NCBI GenBank assembly: GCA_016764035.1
Contig: JAESSQ010000168.1
Coordinates: 1 to 6,862 of the forward strand
Length of the DNA stretch: 6,862 nt
Reading direction: 5' to 3'
DNA from: Gammaproteobacteria bacterium
Lineage (GTDB): Bacteria > Pseudomonadota > Gammaproteobacteria > SZUA-229
The notes beneath the pieces were generated by a model. It was not told the DNA's origin, made no database searches, and saw only the letters and a list, made by a program, of their open reading frames with translations. A program made the translations under genes and the position numbers. Positions 1 through 6,642 of the stretch are shown here, one piece after another (position 1 is the first letter of the stretch; each line of letters begins with the position of its first letter).

Positions 1-576
1 ATGGATATACGTATGCCTGGCATGGATGGCATCGAAGCCGCCAGCTATATAAGTCGTATGGATAAACCACCAGCTATTATTTTTACCACTGCCTACAGTG
101 ACCACGCTCTACATGCTTTTGAGGCGCACGCCATCGATTATTTGTTAAAACCGATAAAACTAAGCCGACTGGAAGCCGCTTTAGATGCTGCAAAACGTAT
201 GAACAAAGCACAGCTTAGTCAACTACAAGATGACAAAAATGGCAATACTCGCAAAAAAATATGTATTAAAAATAGAGGCACTCTCGAACTTATATCGGTA
301 ACTGACATATTTTATTTTAAAGCTGATCAAAAATACGTTACCTTACGTACTGCCGAACAAGAATACCTGATGGAAGAATCGTTAAAAACACTAGAAGAAG
401 AATTTACCACGAACTTCATTCGTATTCATCGTAATGCATTGGTCGCTAAACATCTGCTAAACGGATTAACAAAAAATGATGATGGTCACCCCTGCATAAG
501 CTTTAATGAAATTGATGACTTATTAGAAATAAGCCGTCGTCACTTACCTTATATACGAAAAAAATTAAAATCCTAG
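1..576 (+). CDS. algR: AlgR-like LytTR response regulator, 5'-truncated by the window edge
   Basis: C-terminal 191 residues of a two-component response regulator that binds DNA through a LytTR domain. The first in-window codon is an internal Met, not the start: it precedes the phospho-acceptor Asp (window residue 2) of the DIRMPGMDG motif, which lies near residue 54 in full AlgR (about 248 aa), so about 50 residues are missing upstream. The rest of the receiver domain shows the switch Thr (29/30, FTTAY), Tyr47 and the Lys50-Pro51 pair (YLLKPI). A short linker (about 65-83) leads to the LytTR domain (about 84-190) with FIRIHRNALVA (139-149) and ISRRH (177-181), both matching Pseudomonas AlgR as I remember it. 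The family regulates exopolysaccharide, type IV pili and virulence with the sensor AlgZ/FimS, which would be expected upstream. The position next to hem genes fits algR. The family call is firm; the regulon here is unknown. Confidence 0.9.
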   Translation: MDIRMPGMDGIEAASYISRMDKPPAIIFTTAYSDHALHAFEAHAIDYLLKPIKLSRLEAALDAAKRMNKAQLSQLQDDKNGNTRKKICIKNRGTLELISVTDIFYFKADQKYVTLRTAEQEYLMEESLKTLEEEFTTNFIRIHRNALVAKHLLNGLTKNDDGHPCISFNEIDDLLEISRRHLPYIRKKLKS

Positions 577-617
577 TTTTTACGAAAAAAAGATTTGTGC
601 GCACAGTGGTCTTGCGC

Positions 618-626
618 TGTTAGAAT
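618..626 (+). promoter_or_regulatory. Candidate extended -10 promoter for hemD
   Basis: TGTTAGAAT reads as an extended -10 element (TG, one base, then TAGAAT, five of six matches to TATAAT). No good -35 hexamer is seen at normal spacing: TGCGCA at 598-603 matches only three positions. Transcription would begin near 633, leaving a leader of about 42 nt before the hemD start at 675. It lies in the only gap between algR and hemD, and no algR terminator with a T-run is visible, so read-through from algR is also possible. Confidence 0.35.
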
Positions 627-674
627 CACCTACACATTAATCGTTACGGTTGTTTCATTAAAGCCATCATATAA

Positions 675-1457
675 ATGCGTTCTAATAAAAACCAGGCAAT
701 AAATCCACTATTAAATAAAACCATCCTCGTCACCAGACCTATTCGTCGAGAAGTAAAATTACGCCAGCTCATTGAAGGCCTTGGTGGTGGCATTATTCAT
801 TACCCTGTTTTCACCATTACGACGCCAACGCCAGAACAAATTAAACCGCTTTTACTGCTGCAAAAACAACTGCATAATTTCTCAATGGCTATCTTTATTA
901 GCCCTACAGCCGTTGAGCAAAGTCAACCTTACTTTCCGGTACTTCCGAAGCATTTAATAATTGCCTCTATTGGTTCTAAAACAACGCAAGCGTTAATTGA
1001 TAGAAATATTAAAGTCGACATAGAAGCGCCTGATCATAATACCGAATCAATTTTACAAAGCGACGATTTTCAAAAAGACGCCATTAAAGGCAAACACATT
1101 CTTATTTTTCGAGGTGTCGGTGGTCGAGAATTATTAGGTGAAACGCTGATAAAACGTGGCGCATATATAAATTATGTAGAAACATATCAAAGGTTACTTC
1201 CCTCTAGTCCTCCACTAAATACAGCTACTTTAAAAACGCTAAACGCAATCACGATTAGCAGCGATAACGGCTTGAAAAATTTAATAACGTTAATGAAAGG
1301 TGCTAAGTTTCTGCCTCATATTCCCATAATCGTACCTGCACGGCGAACCCATGATTACGCTTTACAGCAGGGATTTAATACAATAATAACCGCTAAAAAC
1401 GCAACCGATGAAGCCATCATAAAAGCATTAACGGTATGTTTGTCAGATTCATCTTAA
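675..1457 (+). CDS. hemD: Uroporphyrinogen-III synthase
   Basis: Cyclises hydroxymethylbilane to uroporphyrinogen III with inversion of ring D, the step feeding haem, sirohaem and cobalamin; a soluble cytoplasmic enzyme. The 260-residue product resembles E. coli HemD (246 aa) along its length: ILVTRP near the N-terminus (17-22), FISPTAV (74-80), ASIGSKT (97-103), the family hallmark FRGVGGREL (145-153) followed by GETLIKRGA, the conserved Tyr in VETYQR (168-173), and ITISSDNGL (192-200). The start is fixed: an in-frame TAA sits immediately upstream (672-674) and no other start codon precedes the ILVTRP strand, giving a 16-residue leader longer than in E. coli. No clear Shine-Dalgarno sequence precedes it, so translation may be weak. 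hemC, the enzyme of the preceding step and the usual upstream neighbour, is not here, so its substrate must come from a hemC elsewhere. hemY follows after 95 bp. The fold is poorly conserved, but the motif set makes the call secure. Confidence 0.92.
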   Translation: MRSNKNQAINPLLNKTILVTRPIRREVKLRQLIEGLGGGIIHYPVFTITTPTPEQIKPLLLLQKQLHNFSMAIFISPTAVEQSQPYFPVLPKHLIIASIGSKTTQALIDRNIKVDIEAPDHNTESILQSDDFQKDAIKGKHILIFRGVGGRELLGETLIKRGAYINYVETYQRLLPSSPPLNTATLKTLNAITISSDNGLKNLITLMKGAKFLPHIPIIVPARRTHDYALQQGFNTIITAKNATDEAIIKALTVCLSDSS

Positions 1458-1552
1458 CTCTGTTAATTTTGCTAGAACATACCCTGTCTATTATTAACAT
1501 TACAAATAAGATATCCTACTAGTCAACTTTTCTACAATTAAGGTCTACACTG

Positions 1553-2833
1553 GTGATTTTTATGAGCCGACTTTTATACATCATATTTATTTCTGTTATA
1601 ACTGTTGCCGGCTTTAGTATGTATAAACAAAATGATATTGGACATATCATTTTTACCTTTGCTAGCTTTACCTTTAAAACAAATTTAATTGTTTTTAGTG
1701 CGGCGGCTGTTACCTGTTTATTTGTTATCTTAGCTTCACAGAAAGCCTACGAAGCCATTAAAAATTTATTTATCTATTTATCAAACAAGCGCGAAAACAA
1801 TAATATCGCAAAAGCACGTTTATCCTTATCTCTCGGGTTAATCGAGTATACAGAAGGCCGTTTCGAACAAGCAGAAAAAACATTACTGCAACATGTTAAA
1901 AGTAATGAAAATAAATTACTCATTTATCTTTTAGCTGCACGTGCCGCACAACAACTAAACGCACATGATCGACGCGATAACTATTTACAGAAAGCACACG
2001 AAAACGCCCCCGACGCAGCCATTACTATTGACCTTACTAAGGCAGAACTCCAAATAGCGCATAATCAACATGAACAAGCATTAGCAACACTCCATCAACT
2101 TAATAATCAAACTGCCAATAATCCTTTTGTTATATCTTTATTAGCTAATACTTATAAACATCTTCAAGACTGGGACAAGCTACAGAATCTATTAGCCAAT
2201 CTAAAAACTTACGGAAAGCTATCAACAGAAGACTTTCTATTATTTGAAATACTCGTATGCAAAGGTCAATTATCAAACCTGGCTGATGCTACAAAACCTC
2301 TGCAACCAGATAACACGTCTTTAACTGAATACTGGAAAAATGTACCTCAATATTTAAAAGACCAGCCACAAATTATTGAGCACTATGCCCGTCAATTAAA
2401 ACGCTTAAACGCAGTCGAAGATGCCGAAGAAACGCTTCGTAAATATCTGGATAATAACTGGCAGGAAAGCACGGTCATTTTATATTCAGAGCTGGATGTA
2501 ATGATAAACAATAAACAACTTGAAATGGTCGAAAGCTGGCTGAAAGATCATCAACACAATGCACATCTTTTACTCGCTCTCGGAAAACGATGCCTTGCTT
2601 TATCCTTATGGGGAAAAGCAAGAAATTTTCTAGAGGCTAGCATTGCCATTCACCCCATGCCTGAAAATTACTTAAAACTTGCACAATTGCTAGAAGATCA
2701 TATCAACGAACCGACGCTCGCTCAGGAGCAATACCGAAAAGGACTAATATTATTTGCTGATAACAATATCATTAATAAAAATTCAGCTGAATTTATACCT
2801 AAAATCACCGCTTTAAAAATTGTTAAAAACTAA
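1553..2833 (+). CDS. hemY: HemY family inner-membrane TPR-like protein
   Basis: Protein of the HemY N-terminal family, linked to haem synthesis in gammaproteobacteria by its constant place after hemD/hemX; its biochemical role is unclear, and it is not the protoporphyrinogen oxidase also called HemY in Gram-positives. Two hydrophobic segments (about 7-23 and 43-61) anchor the N-terminus in the inner membrane. They are followed by TPR-like helices: ARLSLSLGLIEYTEGRFEQAE (about 87-107) and LLIYLLAARAAQQLNAHDRR matching the E. coli LLAAEAAQQ region, then a C-terminal repeat ending in EQYRKGLIL. Length is 426 aa against about 398 in E. coli. Two starts are possible: GTG at 1553, with AAGG at 1540-1543 spaced 9 nt, or ATG at 1562 (423 aa), with GGTGA at 1552-1556 spaced 5 nt. 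The ATG gives MSRLLYI, closer to the family N-terminus, and I slightly prefer it. No hemX lies between it and hemD. It converges with the MOSC gene across 35 bp that show no clear terminator. Confidence 0.88.
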   Translation: MIFMSRLLYIIFISVITVAGFSMYKQNDIGHIIFTFASFTFKTNLIVFSAAAVTCLFVILASQKAYEAIKNLFIYLSNKRENNNIAKARLSLSLGLIEYTEGRFEQAEKTLLQHVKSNENKLLIYLLAARAAQQLNAHDRRDNYLQKAHENAPDAAITIDLTKAELQIAHNQHEQALATLHQLNNQTANNPFVISLLANTYKHLQDWDKLQNLLANLKTYGKLSTEDFLLFEILVCKGQLSNLADATKPLQPDNTSLTEYWKNVPQYLKDQPQIIEHYARQLKRLNAVEDAEETLRKYLDNNWQESTVILYSELDVMINNKQLEMVESWLKDHQHNAHLLLALGKRCLALSLWGKARNFLEASIAIHPMPENYLKLAQLLEDHINEPTLAQEQYRKGLILFADNNIINKNSAEFIPKITALKIVKN

Positions 2834-2868
2834 CTATTTAACGTGTAATTATTTCTGCAGCGTATTGA

Positions 2869-3351
2869 TTACATAACTTTGACAGAATCGAACAATTTAA
2901 TAATACCCGTGGACACAACCTTTGCATTAATACCACCATGTCCACGCACAGCGTTATATCCTCCTTCACCTAATACTTCTTCCATTCGTGAACATGGATG
3001 ACATAAGCCTGTCATTCTTAATATTGATGTGCCAATTTTAAACTCACGATCTTTCAAGGCTAATAAATTTATTCCACTAACGACGATGTTACGACGTAGT
3101 TCGGCTGGTTGAACTTCAGCCTTATGCAGTAAAGATGAAATCGCTAGAAGGTGCTCAGCCTGTATCAAGGTAACGCTGCGATTACCATTACGACCTGCAT
3201 AATGGTCACCTTGCAAGCCATCTTTTAATACATTAACGGATTCAACAACCTGTACAACTTTTCTTCGTGCGGGCCGTATGCTTATCCATTCAACCCTGCC
3301 TTTTTGTGGAAGATTTTGTAATAGTTGTTTAATTGTGAAGTTTAAAGACAA
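2869..3351 (-). CDS. Small MOSC-domain protein (TTG start)
   Basis: A 160-residue protein made almost entirely of a MOSC domain, the fold shared with molybdenum cofactor sulfurase C-termini, YiiM, YcbX and mARC, where a conserved Cys carries sulfur or binds the molybdenum cofactor. Visible landmarks are GRVEWISIRPARR (18-30), GLQGDHY (45-51), LRRNIVVSGIN (85-95), the GLCHPCSRMEE motif with Cys117 and Cys120, and GGYNAVRGHGGINAKV (130-145). The start must be TTG at 3349-3351: the frame has no ATG or GTG between an in-frame stop at 3406-3408 and the conserved region. The ribosome site is weak (AGGT just upstream). It begins 22 bp after the stop of the 2Fe-2S/FAD reductase gene, so the pair is probably one transcript with linked translation. 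The substrate is not known; a role in metal-sulfur chemistry or in reduction of N-hydroxylated compounds is inference from relatives. Domain assignment is firm, function open. Confidence 0.85.
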   Translation of the reverse strand: MSLNFTIKQLLQNLPQKGRVEWISIRPARRKVVQVVESVNVLKDGLQGDHYAGRNGNRSVTLIQAEHLLAISSLLHKAEVQPAELRRNIVVSGINLLALKDREFKIGTSILRMTGLCHPCSRMEEVLGEGGYNAVRGHGGINAKVVSTGIIKLFDSVKVM

Positions 3352-3373
3352 TTTACCTGGAGGAAAATAATTA

Positions 3374-4423
3374 TTATGCTTTTGGTTTTTGTATGCCCAT
3401 GGCTTTCAAGGCATCATCTGAATATTCAAATGAGTCAGAAAATATTTGTGATTCTGGTAAGCCGCACTCATAAAATGTATCCATACCCGCTTTGACCATC
3501 GGTGGCGGGCCACTTATATATACATCAAAATTTGATAAATCTGGATAATGCCTAACGACACTTTCATGGACAAACCCTGTCTCACCCTGCCAGTCATCTT
3601 GTCCCTCAGGCTCTGATAAAACCGCTGTGTATTTCAAACCCTCATACTGTGTCAGCCATGGTTGAACCATTTCATCCATATATAAATCACGCTTCGAACG
3701 TGCACCACAAAACAGATGAATAGCACGGTTCATCTTCGTAAAAAAAGCATGCTCTAACATACTTTTTAATGGTGCAAACCCCGTACCGCCGCCCATTAAG
3801 ATGATGGGGCGATTGCTATCCTCGCGTAAAAAATAACTACCAAGAGGGCCTTCTATACGCATTAAGGTTTTTTCTTTTAGCCCATCAAAAACAAAATCAC
3901 CAAATTGACCATCTGGAACATGTCGTATATGTAACTCGATAAAATCATCATTATGTGGTGAATTAGCAATTGAAAATGCTCGGCGTTTATTGTCTTTTAA
4001 TAAAAACTCAAGATATTGACCCGCCAAAAATTGCAAACGTTCTGTCTCTGGTAGCTTCAATTGTAACTTCATAACATCATGTGTTAATAATTCCATTTTT
4101 TCTACACGACAAGGTAACGTTTTTATTTCAATATCCGTGCTTTTAACTATTTCTCTAACTTTTATGTCAAGATCACTAACAGCGCACGCTTGGCAAAATA
4201 TCGTTTTACCTGCTTCATATTCTGTTTTAGCTGTGGCACGTAAAGCAGATGTATCGTATTGGGTTTCACCACTTAACACTTCACCTGAACATTTACCACA
4301 GGCCCCATTTCGACAACCATACGGCAAACCGACGCCTTGCCTAAGCGCAGCTTCAAGTATGGTTTCATTTTTTTCTGCAATAAATTCATGCCCACTTTCC
4401 GGCACTCGTATTTTAAAACTCAT
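3374..4423 (-). CDS. 2Fe-2S/FAD/NAD(P)H reductase, CDP-6-deoxy-delta-3,4-glucoseen reductase type
   Basis: A 349-residue one-chain electron-transfer reductase. Residues 1-90 are a plant-type ferredoxin domain with cluster ligands Cys37, Cys42, Cys45 and Cys77 (C-x4-C-x2-C-x31-C, in GCRNGACGKC and FCQAC). Residues about 100-200 form the FAD-binding barrel with RAFSIANSP (148-156) and GPLGSYF (192-198). Residues about 205-340 form the NAD(P)-binding half with MGGGTGFAP (210-218), YISGPPPMV and the C-terminal FSDSFEY. The layout equals AscD/E3-type reductases and the reductase subunits of ring dioxygenases and methane monooxygenase. No sugar-dehydrase or oxygenase partner is nearby, so the sugar-reductase name reflects similarity only. 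In E. coli a related flavin reductase, fre, sits next to ubiD, and this gene is two genes below ubiD. The start is ATG at 4423 with AAGAG spaced 8 nt. A 99-bp upstream gap suggests its own promoter. It likely passes electrons from NAD(P)H to an unidentified acceptor, possibly flavin or the downstream MOSC protein. Confidence 0.9.
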   Translation of the reverse strand: MSFKIRVPESGHEFIAEKNETILEAALRQGVGLPYGCRNGACGKCSGEVLSGETQYDTSALRATAKTEYEAGKTIFCQACAVSDLDIKVREIVKSTDIEIKTLPCRVEKMELLTHDVMKLQLKLPETERLQFLAGQYLEFLLKDNKRRAFSIANSPHNDDFIELHIRHVPDGQFGDFVFDGLKEKTLMRIEGPLGSYFLREDSNRPIILMGGGTGFAPLKSMLEHAFFTKMNRAIHLFCGARSKRDLYMDEMVQPWLTQYEGLKYTAVLSEPEGQDDWQGETGFVHESVVRHYPDLSNFDVYISGPPPMVKAGMDTFYECGLPESQIFSDSFEYSDDALKAMGIQKPKA

Positions 4424-4443
4424 TTCAATAACTCTTGTTATTT

Positions 4444-4481
4444 GGACATCATATTTATTGTATTCAACTGAATACTTGTCC
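4444..4481 (-). promoter_or_regulatory. Dyad operator with candidate -10 box upstream of the reductase gene
   Basis: On the minus strand GTATTCA, two bases, TGAATAC form a perfect 7+7 bp dyad (4460-4475). Its promoter-proximal arm overlaps TACAAT (4457-4462), five of six matches to a -10 box; no clear -35 is seen. A second, non-concentric inverted repeat GGACA/TGTCC (4477-4481 and 4444-4448) brackets it. With a start near 4450 the leader would be about 27 nt before ATG 4423. An imperfectly palindromic element over a -10 box is typical of a repressor or activator site. I do not match it to a known regulator: the half-site orientation is the inverse of an ArgR box. Confidence 0.4.
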
Positions 4482-4522
4482 TTTTTAATATATATAAACT
4501 ATTTAATTAATTTGAAAACTTC

Positions 4523-5101
4523 TTACGCTGTCTTCTTTACAAACTTAGTCATAATAACTATTCGTTGACCTTCTATTTTACCTTCGATATGTTCTGAATT
4601 ATCATCGACTAATGAAATACCACGCACAGATGTACCACGCTTAGCCGTAAAACTTGCACCTTTAACATTCAAGTCCTTAACTAAAATAACGGTATCACCC
4701 GCTTCAAGAATTTTACCATTACTATCCAAATGTCTAACTTCTACATTCTTTTGTTCTTCATCTACTGATTGTGCCCACTGTAATGTTTCTTCATCAAGGT
4801 ATAACATTTCTAATAAATCTTGTGGCCAACCCTCATCTTTTATTTGATTTAATATGCGCCAAACCATTACCTGTATAGCCGGAATTTGACTCCACATACT
4901 ATCATTGAGACATCGCCAATAATTTCTATCTGTACTTTCTATATTTTCAATGTGCTGTTTACAAGGTCCACAAATTAAAACACTACTCTCTAATGCTTCT
5001 TCTACAACAGGTTGAATGCTAAACACTAGCAACTCATCCGTAGCGCTGCATAACTCACATTTTGAATGACTACGTTCTTTTAACAATAACTCTAATGACA
5101 T
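4523..5101 (-). CDS. PhnA-domain (YjdM-like) zinc-ribbon protein, long form
   Basis: A 192-residue protein whose last 70 residues (about 121-191) align closely with E. coli PhnA/YjdM (111 aa): LDSNGKILEAGDTVILVKDL, VKGAS, KRGTSVRGISLV and a C-terminal FVKK. PhnA was named from its phosphonate locus, but no phosphonate enzyme activity is established for this domain. The N-terminus has two Cys pairs, Cys15/Cys18 (CELC) and Cys44/Cys47 (CGPC), a likely zinc ribbon. Between them and the PhnA domain lies a Trp-rich helical stretch (about 58-112: YWRC, SMW, VWRIL, GWPQDL) absent from the short E. coli form. The start at 5101 gives MSLE, like the E. coli MSLP; the ribosome site is poor (AAAG directly before ATG). 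It starts 36 bp after the ubiD stop on the same strand and is probably co-transcribed with it. No other phosphonate genes are in the window, so a phosphonate role is unlikely here. Domain call sure, function unknown. Confidence 0.88.
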   Translation of the reverse strand: MSLELLLKERSHSKCELCSATDELLVFSIQPVVEEALESSVLICGPCKQHIENIESTDRNYWRCLNDSMWSQIPAIQVMVWRILNQIKDEGWPQDLLEMLYLDEETLQWAQSVDEEQKNVEVRHLDSNGKILEAGDTVILVKDLNVKGASFTAKRGTSVRGISLVDDNSEHIEGKIEGQRIVIMTKFVKKTA

Positions 5102-5137
5102 CTTTATAAGTTTAAACTCTGCTTTATATAGAAAAAA

Positions 5138-6610
5138 TTAAATACCAAGTTCACCCCATATTTCATCTACACGTTTTTTGGTATTATCATCCATCTTTAT
5201 AGGTATTCCCCATTCTCTATCTGTTTCACCAGGTAACTTATTGGTTGCATCGATACCAACTTTTGAACCTAAGCCCGACACTGGTGAAGCAAAGTCAAGA
5301 TAATCAATCGGTGTATTTTCTATCATTGTGAAATCTCGAGCCGGATCAACGCGGGTACTCATAGCCCAGATAACATCTTGCCTGTCACGTGTATTTACAT
5401 CTTCATCGACAACAATAACAAATTTAGTATACATAAACTGACGAAGAAAAGACCACACTCCCATCATCACCCGTTTTGCATGACCTGGATATTGTTTTTT
5501 CATACTTACAATGGCCACACGATATGAACAGCCTTCCGGTGGTAAATAAAAATCGACAATTTCGGGAAACTGTTTTTGTAAGATAGGAATAAATACTTCG
5601 TTTAACGCTACGCCTAAAACAGCCGGCTCATCAGGTGGCCGTCCCGTGTAAGTACTATGATAAATAGGGTTTTTACGGTGACTTATTCGCTCGATAGTAA
5701 ACACAGGAAACGTTTCGGTTTCATTATAATAACCGGTATGATCACCATAGGGTCCTTCTTCAGCGACCTCATCGGGATAAATAAAACCTTCTAAAATATA
5801 TTCTGCAGATGCTGGTACTTGTAGTTTTTCAAGTCCTTTGAGGCCACATTTTACAACTTTTGTTTTACTGCCACGTAACAAACCCGCAAAACCATATTCT
5901 GACAAAGCATCAGGCACTGGTGTGACGGCAGCTAAAATAGTTGCTGGGTCTGCACCTAATGCAACAGCAATGGGAAACGGTTCACCGGGATGTTGCTGCT
6001 GCCACTCACGAAAATCTAAAGCCCCCCCACGTTGTGCTAACCAACGCATAATAACTTTATTCTTAGCTATTACCTGTTGACGATATATACCCAGATTTTG
6101 CCGTTCTTTTTCAGGGCCGCATGTTACAACCAGGCCCCATGTTATTAACGGAGCAACATCACCAGGCCAACAAGTTTGAATAGGGATAGTGTTTAAATCG
6201 ACTTCTTCTTTTTCAAAGACTACTTCCTGACACGGTGCTTTCTTTATTAGTTTTGGCGCCATATTTAATACTTGTTTAAAAACAGGCATTTTGTCCCAGG
6301 CATCTTTTAATCCTTTAGGCGGATCAGGCTCTTTTAAAAAAGCCAGTAACTTTCCAACTTCTCGTAACGAATCTATGGAGTCTTCGCCCATACCCATGGC
6401 AACACGTTGCGTGGTACCAAATAGATTAGCTAGCACTGGAACTGAGGAATTTTTTACATTTTCAAAAAGTAACGCTGGTCCCTGTTGTTTCAGCGTACGA
6501 TCACAAATTTCTGTTATTTCCAGATACGGATCAACCTCAACACTTATACGCTTTAACAGCCCTTTTTTTTCCAGTTGCGCAATAAAATCACGCAGATCGT
6601 TATATTTCAT
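5138..6610 (-). CDS. ubiD: 4-hydroxy-3-polyprenylbenzoate decarboxylase UbiD
   Basis: Decarboxylates 3-polyprenyl-4-hydroxybenzoate in ubiquinone synthesis, using prenylated FMN made by UbiX from reduced FMN and dimethylallyl phosphate. The 490-residue product follows E. coli UbiD (497 aa) from MKYNDLRDF to DEIWGEL without gaps of note; it lacks only the short E. coli C-terminal tail and the leading MDA. Cofactor and catalytic landmarks are intact: ERQNLGIYRQQ (169-179), RWLAQRGGALDF (189-200), FAGLLRG (241-247), the acidic EEGPYGDHTGYYN (284-296) with the Glu/Asp residues expected for the Glu-Arg-Glu network, and STYTGRPPDEPAVLG (319-333). The start is ATG 6610; an in-frame stop lies a short way upstream and no other start intervenes. 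No strong Shine-Dalgarno sequence is seen. A candidate promoter lies at 6643-6671. ubiX is not in the window. Downstream on the same strand are the PhnA-domain gene (36 bp), then the reductase. The identity is very secure. Confidence 0.97.
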   Translation of the reverse strand: MKYNDLRDFIAQLEKKGLLKRISVEVDPYLEITEICDRTLKQQGPALLFENVKNSSVPVLANLFGTTQRVAMGMGEDSIDSLREVGKLLAFLKEPDPPKGLKDAWDKMPVFKQVLNMAPKLIKKAPCQEVVFEKEEVDLNTIPIQTCWPGDVAPLITWGLVVTCGPEKERQNLGIYRQQVIAKNKVIMRWLAQRGGALDFREWQQQHPGEPFPIAVALGADPATILAAVTPVPDALSEYGFAGLLRGSKTKVVKCGLKGLEKLQVPASAEYILEGFIYPDEVAEEGPYGDHTGYYNETETFPVFTIERISHRKNPIYHSTYTGRPPDEPAVLGVALNEVFIPILQKQFPEIVDFYLPPEGCSYRVAIVSMKKQYPGHAKRVMMGVWSFLRQFMYTKFVIVVDEDVNTRDRQDVIWAMSTRVDPARDFTMIENTPIDYLDFASPVSGLGSKVGIDATNKLPGETDREWGIPIKMDDNTKKRVDEIWGELGI

Positions 6611-6642
6611 GCAATCTAAGCAATCTCTGTTTTTGGTTAATC

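Noticed and set aside
554..591. Repeated TACGAAAAAAA at the end of algR and just after it (554-564 and 581-591)
   Set aside because: Low-complexity A-tract; one copy is inside the coding sequence, so chance is the simplest reading.
599..617. Short inverted repeat GCGCA/TGCGC after algR as a possible terminator
   Set aside because: Only 5 bp with a 9-nt loop and no following T-run; it also overlaps the hemD promoter region.
772..957. Open frame inside hemD on the same strand
   Set aside because: It overlaps hemD in another frame, and its translation has no recognisable domain; a shadow of the real gene.
1469..1494. TTGCTA and TATTAT before hemY as a promoter
   Set aside because: The spacing is only 14 bp, too short for a sigma-70 promoter.
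2834..2868. Bidirectional terminator expected between the converging hemY and MOSC genes
   Set aside because: No stem of useful length is visible in the 35 bp; termination may be Rho-dependent or lie within the coding ends.
4137..4568. Plus-strand open frame across the reductase N-terminus and the upstream gap
   Set aside because: Antisense to the conserved ferredoxin domain, with no recognisable motif; long antisense frames are common here.
6611..6625. GCAATC repeated with a 3-bp spacer directly before the ubiD start
   Set aside because: Six-base copies in a short stretch; no link to a ribosome site or known element.
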